Below are positions 34,756 to 46,264 of a stretch of DNA of 64,000 nt, one piece after another. Made by a program: the position numbers and the translations under genes. The notes beneath the pieces are model-generated. The model searched no databases, was not told the DNA's origin, and saw only the letters and a program-made list of their open reading frames with translations. Source of the stretch: Pyrenochaeta sp. MPI-SDFR-AT-0127 (lineage: Eukaryota > Ascomycota > Dothideomycetes > Pleosporales > Cucurbitariaceae). Each line of letters begins with the position of its first letter. The first letter of the stretch is position 1. The stretch spans positions 124,001 to 188,000 of the forward strand of contig JAGTJM010000040.1 in the NCBI GenBank assembly GCA_020747015.1. Reading direction: 5' to 3'.

Positions 34756-34962
34756 AGGATCGTCGAAACGCAGCATTAGTGACTGCGTCCCCTCAGCATG
34801 TAAAATAGCCGCCATAATCATGGCGAGCATTGATAGACAAGCCGGGAGTGATCGAGGAGAATACATCTTAATGATGCATGACTAGGAAAGAACCAACACA
34901 TTGCGCTCGTAACCGCCCACATTTTGCACTCCATTCACACAATCGCGGACACCGCTCAATTG

Positions 34963-36197
34963 ATGCATCAAGAGCCCCGCGCGATCCCAAGCTCCATGTG
35001 AGTTCTAACCGATTTGAGCAAATATCCGTGAATTAGCCTCCGCAGCTCATGACATCTCCCCGCATCCAAGCTTCAACTCCACTCACAACAAACAACCCCA
35101 CATCCAGCCTTCGTCACTTTTGGACACACAATCATGCTTCACTGCCTTCATAATGTAGGTCCCTTCCTTCTCTGCAAACCGTAGTCCTACCGCCCAATTG
35201 AGGCATATTAATGTCACAATAACAGGATTGACGTACCGCGGCGCCTGCGCCGCGCCATCCTCCTCAACGACCTCCCACTAGTCAAACGCATTATCCGCAA
35301 TAACCCAAAGTATCTGAAGAATCCAGATTGGGATGATAAGAGCAACACGTCACTGCATTTGGCGGGCAAGTGTGGGCTTGTTAGCATCGCCGAGTTCCTG
35401 ATTGAACAAGGGCATGAAGATGGAATGATCAGCCGGAATAATGACTTCGAGACACCGTTAATGGTGGCTGCGATGGCTGGAAAGGAGGAGGTGGGTGTTA
35501 TGTTGGCAAAGAGGTTTCCAGAGTGCATAACGTGGCAGAATAAAGCTGGACTTGACGCTGTATGTTCGACCCGCTCAGCTTGTTCCACAACTCCAGTGTA
35601 TTTGCTGACGGCTGGTACCAGCTTATGCTTTCCAGCGCCTCTGGCTCTGGTACTTTGCATCTAATCCCAACCCTCATCCTACACTCTCCGCCACACCTCC
35701 CTTCTACGCTCCTTGCCGCAGACGCTTCCGGCAACACGGCGTTACATCACGCATCCGCAGCTGGTGAACTCAAAGCACTCCGTATGCTACTACAATATGG
35801 CGCGAACCCGCTCGCCAGCAACGCGTTTAGTTGGACGCCAGTACATTATTCCGCTACTTCAGCCGCAGAGGCGTACTTTAAGACCCTAATCATTGAATTC
35901 GAGAAGAAGAAAGCAGAGGGCAAGAGGGCAGTAGCAGAAAGAGAAAGGCAGCGAACTGCAGGAGTAAGGCTAGTCACGGACCAAGAGGCCACACCGAGTC
36001 CTGGGTCTGGGATACCGCGAGTCAGCGGCGATAGGCAAAGAGCGCGAGATGATGCAGCGATAGCAGGGCTGCCAGCTCCAGGCATGGATTGGAGTCCTGT
36101 TGAGAAAAGAAGAGCTATGACGCCTACTGAGGGGAGGGGATGGACATTTACCCCAGAGGGTATGCGACCAAGAGCTGAGACGGGCGAATCGATTTGA
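34963..36197 (+). CDS. Ankyrin-repeat protein, ~314 aa (first exon tentative)
   Basis: The body is clear: 35226-35559 and 35622-36197, joined by a 62-base intron that restores G-L-D-A-L-M-L-S-S-A. It starts R-I-D-V-P-like (I-D-V-P-R-R-L-R-R-A-I-L) and has ankyrin units N-T-S-L-H-L-A-G-K-C-G-L, E-T-P-L-M-V-A-A-M-A-G-K-E-E and G-N-T-A-L-H-H-A-S-A-A-G-E-L, then a charged helix and a disordered tail. The first exon is less sure. A 35-base exon at 34963-34997 with a GTGAGT donor joins in phase to the acceptor at 35225 (228-base intron) and supplies the ATG; the ATG at 35133 with a GTAGGT donor would put a stop in frame. Ankyrin repeats mediate protein contacts; the role is unknown. Confidence 0.8.
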
Positions 36198-37381
36198 TAT
36201 ACACTTGGAATTTCCACGGCGCATGTGGGGCGTAAGTAGGAATCCGGCACAATGGCGTTTTCGGGAATGTATGGCACATCTTTGAAGAACTGGATTCATG
36301 TAGGATGGTGAAATGTTCTCTATATAGTAATTCACAGGTTGGATACTCCACTTCAAACTTTTGTCACTTCTGTTTGCACACGCTTCACACGCATTACATG
36401 TCATGCAGTTTGTATGGCAAAGCCAAAGCTTATTGTCGCTCTCAGTCAAATGCAACACTGAATACAGCTTTTGAGCATGAGCATGGTAAATCTTTGCACG
36501 AAGAGAGGTTCATTAATTATTTTAGCCTCTCATACTAGACTCATATCCCCTCTCACTGCTTGTCTTACTTCGCCAATACATTCTAATGTGGCTGCATTCC
36601 CGTTCTGCGCTGAGTGGTAAAATTGGCATTCGTTTTGGAGGTATTCAGGACCAATTTGGCCTCCAATATGGTAGTCCAGGACGGTACAGCGAATTATCGT
36701 CTGAGGTAGCTTCAGCGCTTGAAATATGCCCGTTATCTACGTTGGATCATGTCTCATGGCTCACTGAAGCCCGAAGCGTCAATGTAGACTGGACTCGCGG
36801 CGATGTATTGATTTAATATACTGTATGGACGGATATGATTCGAATATCGGGTAATTGATCTCATTATAAGAAAGACTCACTGGTTTGAAGCTAGATAGAT
36901 GCTCAAGGTGTTATGAACATGTTCGGTCCTGGTAATATTTCCTCTGGCTTACTACCTCATGCTGTCCCCATATCGTTTCGAGTCTTGACAGCAATCTTAC
37001 AAGTAATACTTGACGAAGGTCAAGCTACTAACGTCTTGTAAGTATTCACTTGCTTTCATACTTGTCGTCTTCATACTGCTATCTTCTAACCTTTATTCTA
37101 CTTCCGATCCATGACACTATTGTTTTGAATTTCTCACTTTCAAGTAATCGTTTTATCAAATACTATTTCAGACTTTCGCTCTGGGGATTCTGGTTCATTG
37201 AGATTCTTGGCTTCGGCATAGACGGCAAAAGGTTCTCAAACTTCAGCACTTTAGATTCAAAGACTCTATCATATTTACATTGACAGAATTTTGAGTTAGA
37301 AGAAACATGTGGTCTTGATGAGCTCCTTGAAACTGATCATCTTTTTCAGGCCAACGGCTTGATTGTAACGAAGGAAAGGGA
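36198..37381. other. Stretch with possible unplaced exons upstream of an acidic orphan
   Basis: A clean short reading frame from ATG 36913 (M-N-M-F-G-P-G-N-I, running to L-D-E-G-Q-A-T-N-V-L) ends exactly at a GTAAGT donor near 37037, and another open stretch lies at 37145-37283 (F-R-L-S-L-W-G-F-W-F-I-E-I-L-G-F-G). A third (about 37285-37400) follows a CATTGACAG acceptor-like site. These could be 5' exons of the orphan gene at 37382, but I could not build one consistent in-frame model. Confidence 0.4.
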
Positions 37382-38491
37382 ATGGCTCGCTCGGTCAAAT
37401 TGTCAAACATAATCACCACGAAACCGAAGCTTCGTCACAAGCTCGACGTTCAAGGCCGTCGTATGGCATGTGCCTACACCAAGGACGACAAGAGCGTTTG
37501 GATTACATTTCTGAAACGGAAGAGAATAGAGTACCTTGAGAAGTCCCACCATTTCCGCCTCCATACAGCGCCTTCTCTGAACCAAAACGCTGCTAATCTG
37601 GATCTGGATGATATTGACTACTCTACAGTGTCGAAAGCGATTGGAAAAAGTGTTACAAAGCACGATTTTGAGGATAGAGCATTCCAGGCTTGGACCAACA
37701 TCTGCGGCTTTGAACTCAAAACGCGGAGAGAAATTGAACGCACAACACACATGTGCAGGACAGTATATCGTAAGGAGTACCATTGCGACTCGAGTCAGTC
37801 TTCTAGTGACCATGTCAGTGATGATGACGAAGGATGTCGAGATATCATGGAGCAAGAATCAAAGAAACCCTGGACCGAGATGACAGCTGAAGAAGCAATC
37901 GAGCTACAGAGGCGATACCATTCGACAGACGACATAGATGCGATGATTGATCGCGAGCGGTTCTGCCTCTCCATCAGGAAGTATGGGCGCATTACTAAAG
38001 ATAGTTTGGCAGAGGGTTGCGTCGAGGAAGATTACCTCGGAGACGATGAGGGAGAGCCCTTTTTTCATGATGAGGAAGAAGCATTTTTTGATGCGGAGGA
38101 ATGTTTCACTGACGACGATGAAGGGTGGTCCTTTGACGATACACAAAAACATTTTCAAGCAGGCGAGGGTTCCATCTCAGAAGAACCTATAGGCCTTGAC
38201 TACATCAAATACAATGGCCTTGGTAATTCTGAAAACGTGCAGGGCTGCGATGCCGACTCACCTACCGACGAGGATATGCAGAGTTCAGCTTCTATACATG
38301 CGAACTCTTCGAGCACTACATCAGATGAAGAAGTCAGTTCAGACACAAACCAGGCAAATGCCATGCACGGCAACGATTCCGAATTAGGTATCAAACGCAA
38401 CGAGTACTATGGCTTCTTGTACGATAGTGACAGCCAGGAAGGTTCCAGTGACCAGTACGGCATTATGGAGACCGACTCAGTCTTCTTCTGA
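37382..38491 (+). CDS. Acidic protein of unknown function, 369 aa or longer
   Basis: One long open frame from ATG 37382. The first 170 residues are basic to neutral and look folded (G-R-R-M-A-C-A-Y-T-K-D-D-K-S-V-W-I-T-F-L-K-R-K-R), with a few cysteines. From about 140 onward it is strongly acidic with many D/E runs (D-D-E-G, E-E-A-F-F-D-A-E-E). I recognise no domain. Upstream exons may exist (see preceding entry), in which case this is the 3' exon of a larger protein; some HET-like and BTB-like fungal proteins end this way, but there is no evidence for that here. Confidence 0.6.
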   Translation: MARSVKLSNIITTKPKLRHKLDVQGRRMACAYTKDDKSVWITFLKRKRIEYLEKSHHFRLHTAPSLNQNAANLDLDDIDYSTVSKAIGKSVTKHDFEDRAFQAWTNICGFELKTRREIERTTHMCRTVYRKEYHCDSSQSSSDHVSDDDEGCRDIMEQESKKPWTEMTAEEAIELQRRYHSTDDIDAMIDRERFCLSIRKYGRITKDSLAEGCVEEDYLGDDEGEPFFHDEEEAFFDAEECFTDDDEGWSFDDTQKHFQAGEGSISEEPIGLDYIKYNGLGNSENVQGCDADSPTDEDMQSSASIHANSSSTTSDEEVSSDTNQANAMHGNDSELGIKRNEYYGFLYDSDSQEGSSDQYGIMETDSVFF

Positions 38492-41318
38492 TGATCCAAT
38501 CTGTAAACAATATGAATTAACATGTCTACCGCAATAAAATTGGATTGAATAGCTTCCCCGACAGTTGCTTCTTTTTGGGGCACCTCTACGAAAAGAGTCG
38601 GCCCTGTAGGAGACCAAATTGTGGCGAGTGTCGGTGAAGCCTACTTCGAATTCATACTTGAAATTGACAGAATTGCATCACTAACCTGCCGCCTTCTTCT
38701 CGAGAGCGATAGGGGTTCTCGAGGAGCTGGACAATTTAGCCTTTGGAAGACGGCTTTAGGAAGGCTTAGAAAAAGGGGTGCCTCAAAATGTTCTGGACGC
38801 TGATGATGTGTGCTATCTCGCATGGGAGAATTTGGCCCTTGGTGGAAGCCATGGTCCACACCAAAAGTTTATTCCCTCTCATGAATGAAAATGTTCATAA
38901 ACAGAAGTTGTTCCCTGGCGTGAACACTTCTTCGCACGCAACACGTGCATGGAATCGTGATGTGACGAAACATCCTGCTCAGAATGAGGCTGTCGGCGCC
39001 TTTCCCTTGGGGGATCTCCTCCACCACTCATCACTGGAGGGCGCAAACCATTTATAATAAGTCATAATTTAATTGTACTCTCCGTGCTTCTCTTCTGTTT
39101 CTTAATCCTCCATCTATTATCAATGCTGTGCTCTATCTCACACCACTTCTGCACATCACCTCGTGCATGTCACCGTCGTGCAGTTTGGCTGCTCTGGCAT
39201 TGCGACTGAAATAAGTCGCTCGAGCCTCACTGCGATTACGACGCCCCGAGCTTCTGCGCAATATACCTTGTAGTCAAAAACATCTTTGTCCTTCAAGTAC
39301 ACCACTAGGCTTACAATAGCTACAGAGGCTATCCTTGACTCATCCGGGATTTTAACTTAATTTTTTGAGCGCTCTTGAACAAAGCGAGCGTATAGTGACG
39401 CCTAAGGGTCGATTGCCATGTGGATACTGGATCCGTATAGAAATGAGGCGGCTAACACTGTGTCGTTGTTCTGTGCAAATGTGACCATTGAGAGAACAGC
39501 TTCTAGCAAGCAACCAGGGCAGCAATTCGAGCCGATTCATGCTCGAATTGGCAACAAGTAGAGTTGAGCCTCAGCACGAGAAGTTACCAGATCTGACAAC
39601 TACATTCAGAGTTTCTTCGAAAGGAAACGCGGTCAATTACAAGCGACGGCCTTCCCAAAGGCGCAGGGGAAGGCGAACTCAATTCTGGGTGGAGGCTCTA
39701 CTTAGCGACTTCCATTCGCATGCATCAATTGCTTATTCATGAATTATGAAAAGTGGCAATAAACTCTTCGCGATGGCAATGCAATAGTACACTACCAATA
39801 GACTTAACTTTCTCAAGCAGTTGTTCAGGGGACTAGACATTTTCCGCCCCTAACGGACGGCGAGGCGATTGCTAAACACAGACTCGAGGTGTTACATTGA
39901 TGTCACACTCGATAAATTTGCCATGGGGGCTTGTGTTTGGTACCTGGACCTAAGCACCGGCGTTGAAATAGCCCGGACACGAAGTGGCTATCAATGCGTG
40001 AGGGCTTTAAATGCCGCTTTAGATAAAATCGTAGAGATCGGTAGGGCTACATTTCTACAATCAACACAATAGTTTGGGGGAATGGAAATTTCTTCATTCG
40101 CCAGCACACTCGGATTCGGTTCGTTCGGTCCCGATGTCCGTATGCGGATAAAGTTGTACCATTTCTGCCGTGACTCACTATCCACCGAGAATACCTCGTA
40201 TCGATAATTGTTTTTCTGCAGTTAGGCGATTGATAGAGAAGATAACGACGTCAAGGCTGTGATGATGGCGCGTCGGAGGGATTCAGGGTGAAACAGGAAC
40301 ACCCCTAGTGTGGACGTTGGGCATGCCACACGAGGTAGACAATACACACTATCGTGATAGGGACATGCACCGATGTCAGTGGCGCCGTGTTTCGAAATTG
40401 CGGTACGGCTGATTGTGCAGGTTCAAGTCGAGTCTGCGAAGGGGTGCCGTAGGCCAAATGAGTCGTGCACGAGTGAACCGGTCAGGGAAGCCAGGACAAC
40501 CTGGACACAGTGTATGTCAAGGCAGCTTTTTTGGGGACGCGCAGATGACAGATCGAGGTGCCGTGCTAGGCGGCCCCAAGCGCTCAGGTTTAATTTTGTC
40601 AATATTGGAAAGTGACGTACGGCGGCTTTTGGGGGTTGTTGGTAGGCCCCAGCCGCGGCGTGATAGGCTAAGGACGGTGGGCCGAGTAATTTCCCATATC
40701 AGGGTCTAGAACACCCCCGGTTGATCAATTGCCCCATCGCTCAAGCTGGACAGGCCTCGCGAACCACACGTGAGGGTGCAAACATTGACTCCTGGGGCCC
40801 AAACATTGCGAAAAGAATCATGGCAGAGTCCAGTGGTTGAAGAGTGAGCATTTGATTGTGCTTAATCCGCCGCCAAGGTATCATTAAGAATAAGCATAAA
40901 CTCCAAAATATCAAACTCATGATGACTATTAGTAACATGAAGTTAATAAACAAGCGCAAGGAGAACTAGAAGTTGAAGTGAAAACCATGTTAATTATCTT
41001 GCCGACTCTTTTTCACAAGGCCATAGAATCTAAGAACATGAAAATCACGGGACCACACTACTCCCTCCAAATGGAACAACAGCCATTGACCAAGCGTATT
41101 AATATATCCAAAATTGTCTAATCGAATTGCTGCTGCGACGCGTTGCGCAAGGAAGCCGAATAAGACCTCGTGTACACCCATCCCAATGCTAAACCGTATC
41201 GTGATGGAGAACCAAAGTCGTTACCCGTGAAGCCGTTCATCCCTTTTTTACAAACTCAAAAACAACCCGGCGATACATGGCAAGCCATGTCGCGTCGAAT
41301 CGCTCAAGAGCGAGCCGC
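38492..41318. other. Gene-poor stretch with one broken coding remnant
   Basis: Nothing is convincing over 2.8 kb except a broken frame around 38620-38890 (separate entry). Short frames on both strands lack motifs. No RNA genes were recognised. Confidence 0.45.
38620..38890 (+). pseudogene. Broken coding remnant, family unknown
   Basis: One plus frame reads E-E-L-D-N-L-A-F-G-R-R-L, then a stop, then G-L-E-K-G-V-P-Q-N-V-L-D-A-D-D-V-C-Y-L-A-W-E-N-L-A-L. The composition and helical pattern on both sides of the stop suggest a once-coding sequence. No family is recognised. Chance cannot be excluded. Confidence 0.3.
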
Positions 41319-41965
41319 TTACAAGAAAGCAGCAACGGCACCGATGACGGCCATGAGGCCAACACCAGCCTGGGCAGCAGCGCCGGTGAACTCAGGGGTG
41401 ACAGGCTTGGTGGAGCTGGGCTTGACACCAGTGGGGTAAGGGGTGGTAGCGTTCTTGGATGGGTAAGGAACGACCGGGGGAGCGCTGCTGTAGGCCGGGG
41501 GAGCGTAGTGGCCGGTGGGCTTGACTGGGGTAGGAGTGGGCTTGACCTCATAGGTGGTGGTGTACTCGCAGTCATCATCGATGAGAGTGGTGCTGGACTT
41601 GACGGTGTAGGTCTTGTGGCCTGCAAAAATGATTAGCGACATGTTCAAAATTCAACTTTTCAGACTTGATGCTTACCGTAGGTGACGGTGGTTGGCTCGG
41701 GGCAGACGGTGGTCAAGCCAGTAACGACCTTGGTGGTGGTGTAGGCAGGGGCCTCTGGGTAGCTGGGGTACTCAGGAGCCTTGGAGCTCTCCGGGTAGGC
41801 TGGGTACTCGGGGGCCTTGGAGCTCTCTGGGTAGGCTGGGTACTCAGGAGCCTTGGAGGTCTCGTAGGTTGGGGGAGCAACACTGGTGGTGTTGTAGGCG
41901 GGGTAGCCGTACGCATAGGCGTTGGCAGCGGCGGCGAAGCCAGCAATGACAGCGAAGGAGCGCAT
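41319..41965 (-). CDS. GPI-anchored-type cell wall protein with tandem repeats, 196 aa
   Basis: Two exons on minus: 41965-41677 and 41620-41319, with a 56-base intron (GTAAGC...TGCAG). A signal peptide (A-V-I-A-G-F-A-A-A-A-N-A) is followed by three copies of a 12-residue unit (S-K-A-P-E-Y-P-A-Y-P-E-S type), a Thr-rich middle with T-T-V-T-Y-G and D-D-D-C-E-Y-T-T-T-Y, Pro/Ser/Thr-rich sequence, and a hydrophobic C-terminus (V-G-L-M-A-V-I-G-A-V-A-A-F-L) preceded by small residues (G-A-A-A-Q-A-G) fitting a GPI-attachment site. This is the layout of fungal covalently linked wall proteins. Strong C+T bias of codons (GCC, ACC, TAC) suggests high expression. The 36-bp repeat makes the length likely to vary between strains. 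Confidence 0.88.
41757..41864. repeat. Three tandem copies of a 36-bp unit inside the wall-protein gene
   Basis: Units start at 41757, 41793 and 41829, each beginning GGGTAG on the plus strand and containing GAGCCTTGGAG or GGGCCTTGGAG. They encode the 12-residue protein repeat. Copies differ by only a few bases, so they are recent or kept alike by slippage or conversion. Confidence 0.9.
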
Positions 41966-43759
41966 CTTGAGTTTGGGGTGGGTATTAAATACGGGTTGGT
42001 ATTAAGTACTGGCGTGGAGGTCGTGGAAAACGAGTGAAATCGGTGATAACCGGTGTATTAAGGACAGTGAGTGTGTGGTAGAGAAGAAGTGTTGTACGGC
42101 AACTGGGGAAGACATTATATAGGGCAAGTACACGAGACGACCTTACCAAGAAAGCTAACGCTCGTGGACAGGGGTATTGGGGGATGGTTGCATCCAGCTA
42201 CCAACATCGCGAGAGCTTGGCTTACGGTGGCGTCCTTTCCTGGACGTGCTCGCGATAGTACGGGATAGGGGAATTGCTGGAAGAGAGCCGAGGCGCTTTG
42301 ACAGGATCCGTTATGAGTCGTTTATTGATGGAAGTCGAATGAGCCTATCAAGAATGGGTAAGGCGTGCAGAACCGAAATGAACAAGCCAATTTCCCCTGC
42401 CAAGGGGCCCATGCAGCCTCAACAGTTCGCGCCTGTTGCTAACTATTTGTGGTCAAAAATAGGTTAGTGCAAGGTGTTGGGCACGCGGAGAGCCTGCACA
42501 ATCGCCCGCCAGCTCGTGTCTCTGGAATTGTGGTGCCCCGGGCACATGGTGGGAGGAAGGCAGTCGTGCAACCATGCCGGCAGAGAGGTGAGATGCAGAT
42601 CTGAGTCTTGATGTGATAAAAAGTGTCGCTCGCCTATCTGGAATGTATTTTCTCAGGAGTCTGCAGTGTGCCGGTGGAGCTGATGAATAGAGTTCGCTTC
42701 CAATTGCCAGCGCGCTTCGCTACTGGAGCCAGCGCTCAGGTGCAGCGCGTTGTACACCGTTCGGGCATTCCAAAGCATGACAATTGGTGAAGCCCCCGCG
42801 CTTGGTGCAAGAATAGACGCCTGTGCTGATAGGAGACGAGCCAAAAACGAGCCGTCTACCGATCCTCTCGAGGATGAAGTGGAGACATGCGGGTTCCTGC
42901 ATGGAGACCTTGCATCTGGACTGGCAGCTAAAATCGCAGAGGAGCCGATTTGCCGACGGGTCATCGAATCTCTGGCTGATCACACAGGCTGACCAACGAC
43001 TGTGCACAGCTGAGCGTCAAGGAGGATGAGGTCCAGATCATGCTGGAGTGGTTGCAGCTTTCAGCTGAAATGATGAGGCTCTCATGAAGCCGTCTCGTCT
43101 CCTTGTCGGTTGGCTGCAAAGTGCGAATTGATGGCTGACACACCCGCACGTTCCGCGTTAGGTCCTGGGAACTGCTAGCCGTATAATTTCGCATCGCGGG
43201 CGCCCCAGGGGGATCGCATGAGCTTAGTTGTGCGCCATTATTGGCATCGTATGTCCTGCATTGATAGCGGTGTCTGTTGGCGTGAGTTTGTTTGAGGCCG
43301 AAATAATCTGTCGCGCGACGCGAAATCCTTCAATCCTTCCGATTTAACACTTCCCACAAATGGCACGGCCCCCGTACTGTTGACACTGCTTCGCGGCAAC
43401 AGTGGGAAATCAGGAGGCAATATGGCGTTCATCATAGAGATGCATGGTGCGCTGGAAGGTGCTGCGAGCTTCGTTGGCATCTACTCCGAAGTGAAGCCGA
43501 AGCGGCACGGTTTTGTTTGTCCCTCGCTGCTCATCTTGCAGACCAGCACATCCACAATTCCACCACGCAGCAGCCGATTTCAGCACATGTAACTACGCTG
43601 CACCTATCCGGTCCTCGTGCGGCAGTCTCTACCAAAAGCCAACAGTGAAAGGCTTGCAAAGAATGTGTTGATAGCTGGTCAACGTCACAGCAAATATCAC
43701 CCTGCCACAATCATAGCGGGTGGGGGAAACCTCTAGCAGTTCGAGTTCTGTTGCCGAAT
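41966..43759. other. Intergenic stretch, promoter of the wall-protein gene at its start
   Basis: The first few hundred bases must contain the minus-strand promoter; TATATAGGGC at about 42116-42125 might mark it. The rest holds only short frames without motifs. Confidence 0.4.
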
Positions 43760-44374
43760 ATGCCCCCAGCAAAGGTAGCAACCAGCTTGCCCAAGGGATG
43801 GCCTGGAGGCGCCATCTACTTATATGCACCTTCATATTCCAAGAAGCTTGTTACCGAAAAGACTAAAGCGTTGATCTTCTCGCAATCAGACTTACCGCAG
43901 AACACACAGATCTATAGGAGCGGTGGTCCGCATCCAAACGTCAAGATTACGCCAATCTCAGATCAATCTCATCCTGCTCACAACCAGCATGGCCTCTATA
44001 CCAACCAGCATCTCCCACCAGATTCGTTCATTCTGCCCTATCTGGGATACGTGCACGACAAGACTGACACAGATGAAGCGTCTGATTATGACCTGTCATT
44101 GGATCGCGAATTAGGCATTGGTGTGGATGCTACGAGCATGGGAAACGAAGCGAGATTTATCAACGATTATCGAGGCGTATCTACGGCGCCAAATGCAGAG
44201 TTTCGCGATATCTACATAAACACAAGCAATGGCAAAGTGGAGAAAGGAGTGGGAGTCTTTGTATTGAGCGCTGGTAAAAGCGGAAAGAGGGCAAAAGGCA
44301 TTGGCCGTGGACAAGAGATCCTTGTCAGCTACGGCAAGGGATTCTGGACAGAGCGTCAGCTCAATGAGGATTGA
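43760..44374 (+). CDS. Small SET-domain protein, 204 aa
   Basis: Single exon starting at ATG 43760. The C-terminal half shows the SET signature: Y-L-G-Y-V-H near 95, D-A-T-x-x-G-N-E-A-R-F-I-N-D-Y (about 125-140; family N-H-S/N-D pattern), N-A-E-F, and G-Q-E-I-L-V-S-Y-G-K-G-F-W near the end. These are the S-adenosylmethionine and active-site blocks of SET methyltransferases. There is no pre-SET or post-SET cysteine cluster and no MYND finger, so it is a minimal SET protein, like fungal relatives annotated as SET domain-containing. The substrate is unknown (histone or other lysine). Confidence 0.85.
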   Translation: MPPAKVATSLPKGWPGGAIYLYAPSYSKKLVTEKTKALIFSQSDLPQNTQIYRSGGPHPNVKITPISDQSHPAHNQHGLYTNQHLPPDSFILPYLGYVHDKTDTDEASDYDLSLDRELGIGVDATSMGNEARFINDYRGVSTAPNAEFRDIYINTSNGKVEKGVGVFVLSAGKSGKRAKGIGRGQEILVSYGKGFWTERQLNED

Positions 44375-46264
44375 GGAAAGTCATGCCATAATCCAACTAT
44401 GCCGTTGTAGCATTGCGGGTTCACTAATCCAGGCAAATGTGACGCGTTGGGAGAACTTGTTCCTCCCATTTCTTCCGCCTATTAACATATTTTCGAACTA
44501 CCGACAACAGTCATTGGGTGCACTACTCTTGCGGTTTCCGACTACCACCCTATCCGCCCGTTTGATTGTGCAGCGGTCCGCGCTTAAGAACAGGATATTG
44601 TACACATTGCAGCTCATGGGCATCATTCATTGAAAACACATTCTGCATGTGCTTTCACATCGATGAACATCTCTAAGCTATAGCGGCAAACGAGCCTCAA
44701 GTGAACGCTGTTTGGTGGCTAAATCAACCACCAGAGCCTTCCTTCCGCCACAGCCTACGTCAGGCTTTGGGCCTTTGAGGCAGGTAAATGTTCATTCGGC
44801 GTAGCAGCACATTCTGTACGAATCAGCGTTAGGGTAATTTCGTCCTTATCGCTGCGTCTCAGCAGGATCTGAACGGTAATTCGCCCAGGCGGCCTGGGAT
44901 TCCTGCCAGATGTGCCTACTGTCTATTACTGGGAATGCGAAGGAATTGGGCTTCAGTTCTAGAAGCCTCATCCTGGCAGAGAGGGCAATATGATTCGCTC
45001 AGTACGACGATCTCCACTTAGGATGGCCCATAACATTCCTGCATCCGAGGTTGGGGACGTCACAGCCTGGCCTGAGCACACGTGGAATGTAGCCACCTAG
45101 CGAGGCTTCGAAACCTGATTGTGCTCGTCTCGGAAGCCCGGTGGCGTCTAGAAAGATGATCCAGTCGTGCAGCAACTAGAGAACAAACACTGGTCGCTCA
45201 GGGTCCCTAGGGGTAGCCACGCCTTGAGCCACATGAAGCAATCAGTGAGATGCGTCGTGGAACGCGCTACAGAGTTGGTCAGAGTCAGCACAGGGGCCAG
45301 AAGTGACGTTGGAGGTTTGGGCAGATCACCCACGAGCCACATCCAACAGTTCTCATCATGTGGCTATGTTATTTACTTTTGTTTCAGCTCGACGTCATTT
45401 TTCTCTCACAGATGGAAAAATTGTGCCAAAGGTGGGTTTCCCATGGCATTATGATGGAGCGTTGAAATTTTCGCATGCGAGAGTAATCCAGTTTCCACAA
45501 GAATAGCATCGCAAGCCGGTTCTGCGGGCAACTTCACCCATGCAGGTACAGCGTACCATCACAATACCCATAGGCGATCAGGAACAGTGGTCCGGTGAGC
45601 TGAGGAGCTGGAATTGGGTCGCGATTGTTGCGACAATGCCTGTATTTCCAGGTTCTAGCCGGTGACGTTGTGAGCCTTGGCAACTCGATCCACCTCTCAC
45701 AATGGGCTGATCAACAAGTGTGAGCAGTTGTCCAATCACAGCACACGACTCTTTCACCCTGGCCTCCCTGGCAAGGTTTCACCAATGCTGCCTGTTGCTG
45801 AAGGCTGTCTGACCACGATGCCCGCGGACGGATTCAGAACGCCCTGTATCCCGATGAATCCACGTCATGCCATATCCAGCCAGGAGAATGCGCGTCCCTT
45901 GGACAGACGATTTAAACTCTGATCATATCCGCAGAGATCAGTAACCTCTCGACCCCGTTCGAAAACATCACACCAGCTCCTATCGCCCGCACTTATCGAC
46001 CAGCTTGCGTGTTCTTGCAGCACTATCACGGCATACTATCATCCTATCAGCATCTCTACACTTAACTCGACACACCACCAAGCTTGCGTAGACTCCGCTT
46101 CCAGAGCTCGGTCGATCACCTTATTCGGACGCTAACGCGCAACGCTCTTGGCACCCAGCTACTTTTATTGAAAGCAAACTTCCCCACTTCAGCTGGTCAC
46201 TCGAATACAACCAACATTCCGAGATCAAATATCCAAAATCAACTATTTCCAGTCTTTGCACAGT
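44375..46264. other. Gene-poor stretch, nothing recognised
   Basis: Only short frames, none with a motif or splice support. No RNA gene or repeat was recognised. The last 300 bases probably carry the promoter of the small orphan gene. Confidence 0.45.

Noticed and set aside
35133..35153. ATG 35133 with a GTAGGT donor as first exon of the ankyrin gene
   Set aside because: Joining it to the acceptor at 35225 places a TGA immediately in frame; the exon at 34963-34997 joins in phase instead.
40413..40440. GGTTCAAGTCGAGTC as a tRNA T-arm (B box)
   Set aside because: No acceptor stem, D-arm or anticodon arm can be folded around it.
41237..41946. Proline-rich frames on both strands in the wall-protein gene
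   Set aside because: Out-of-frame readings of a repetitive, biased sequence; the spliced minus-strand model has signal peptide and GPI signal.
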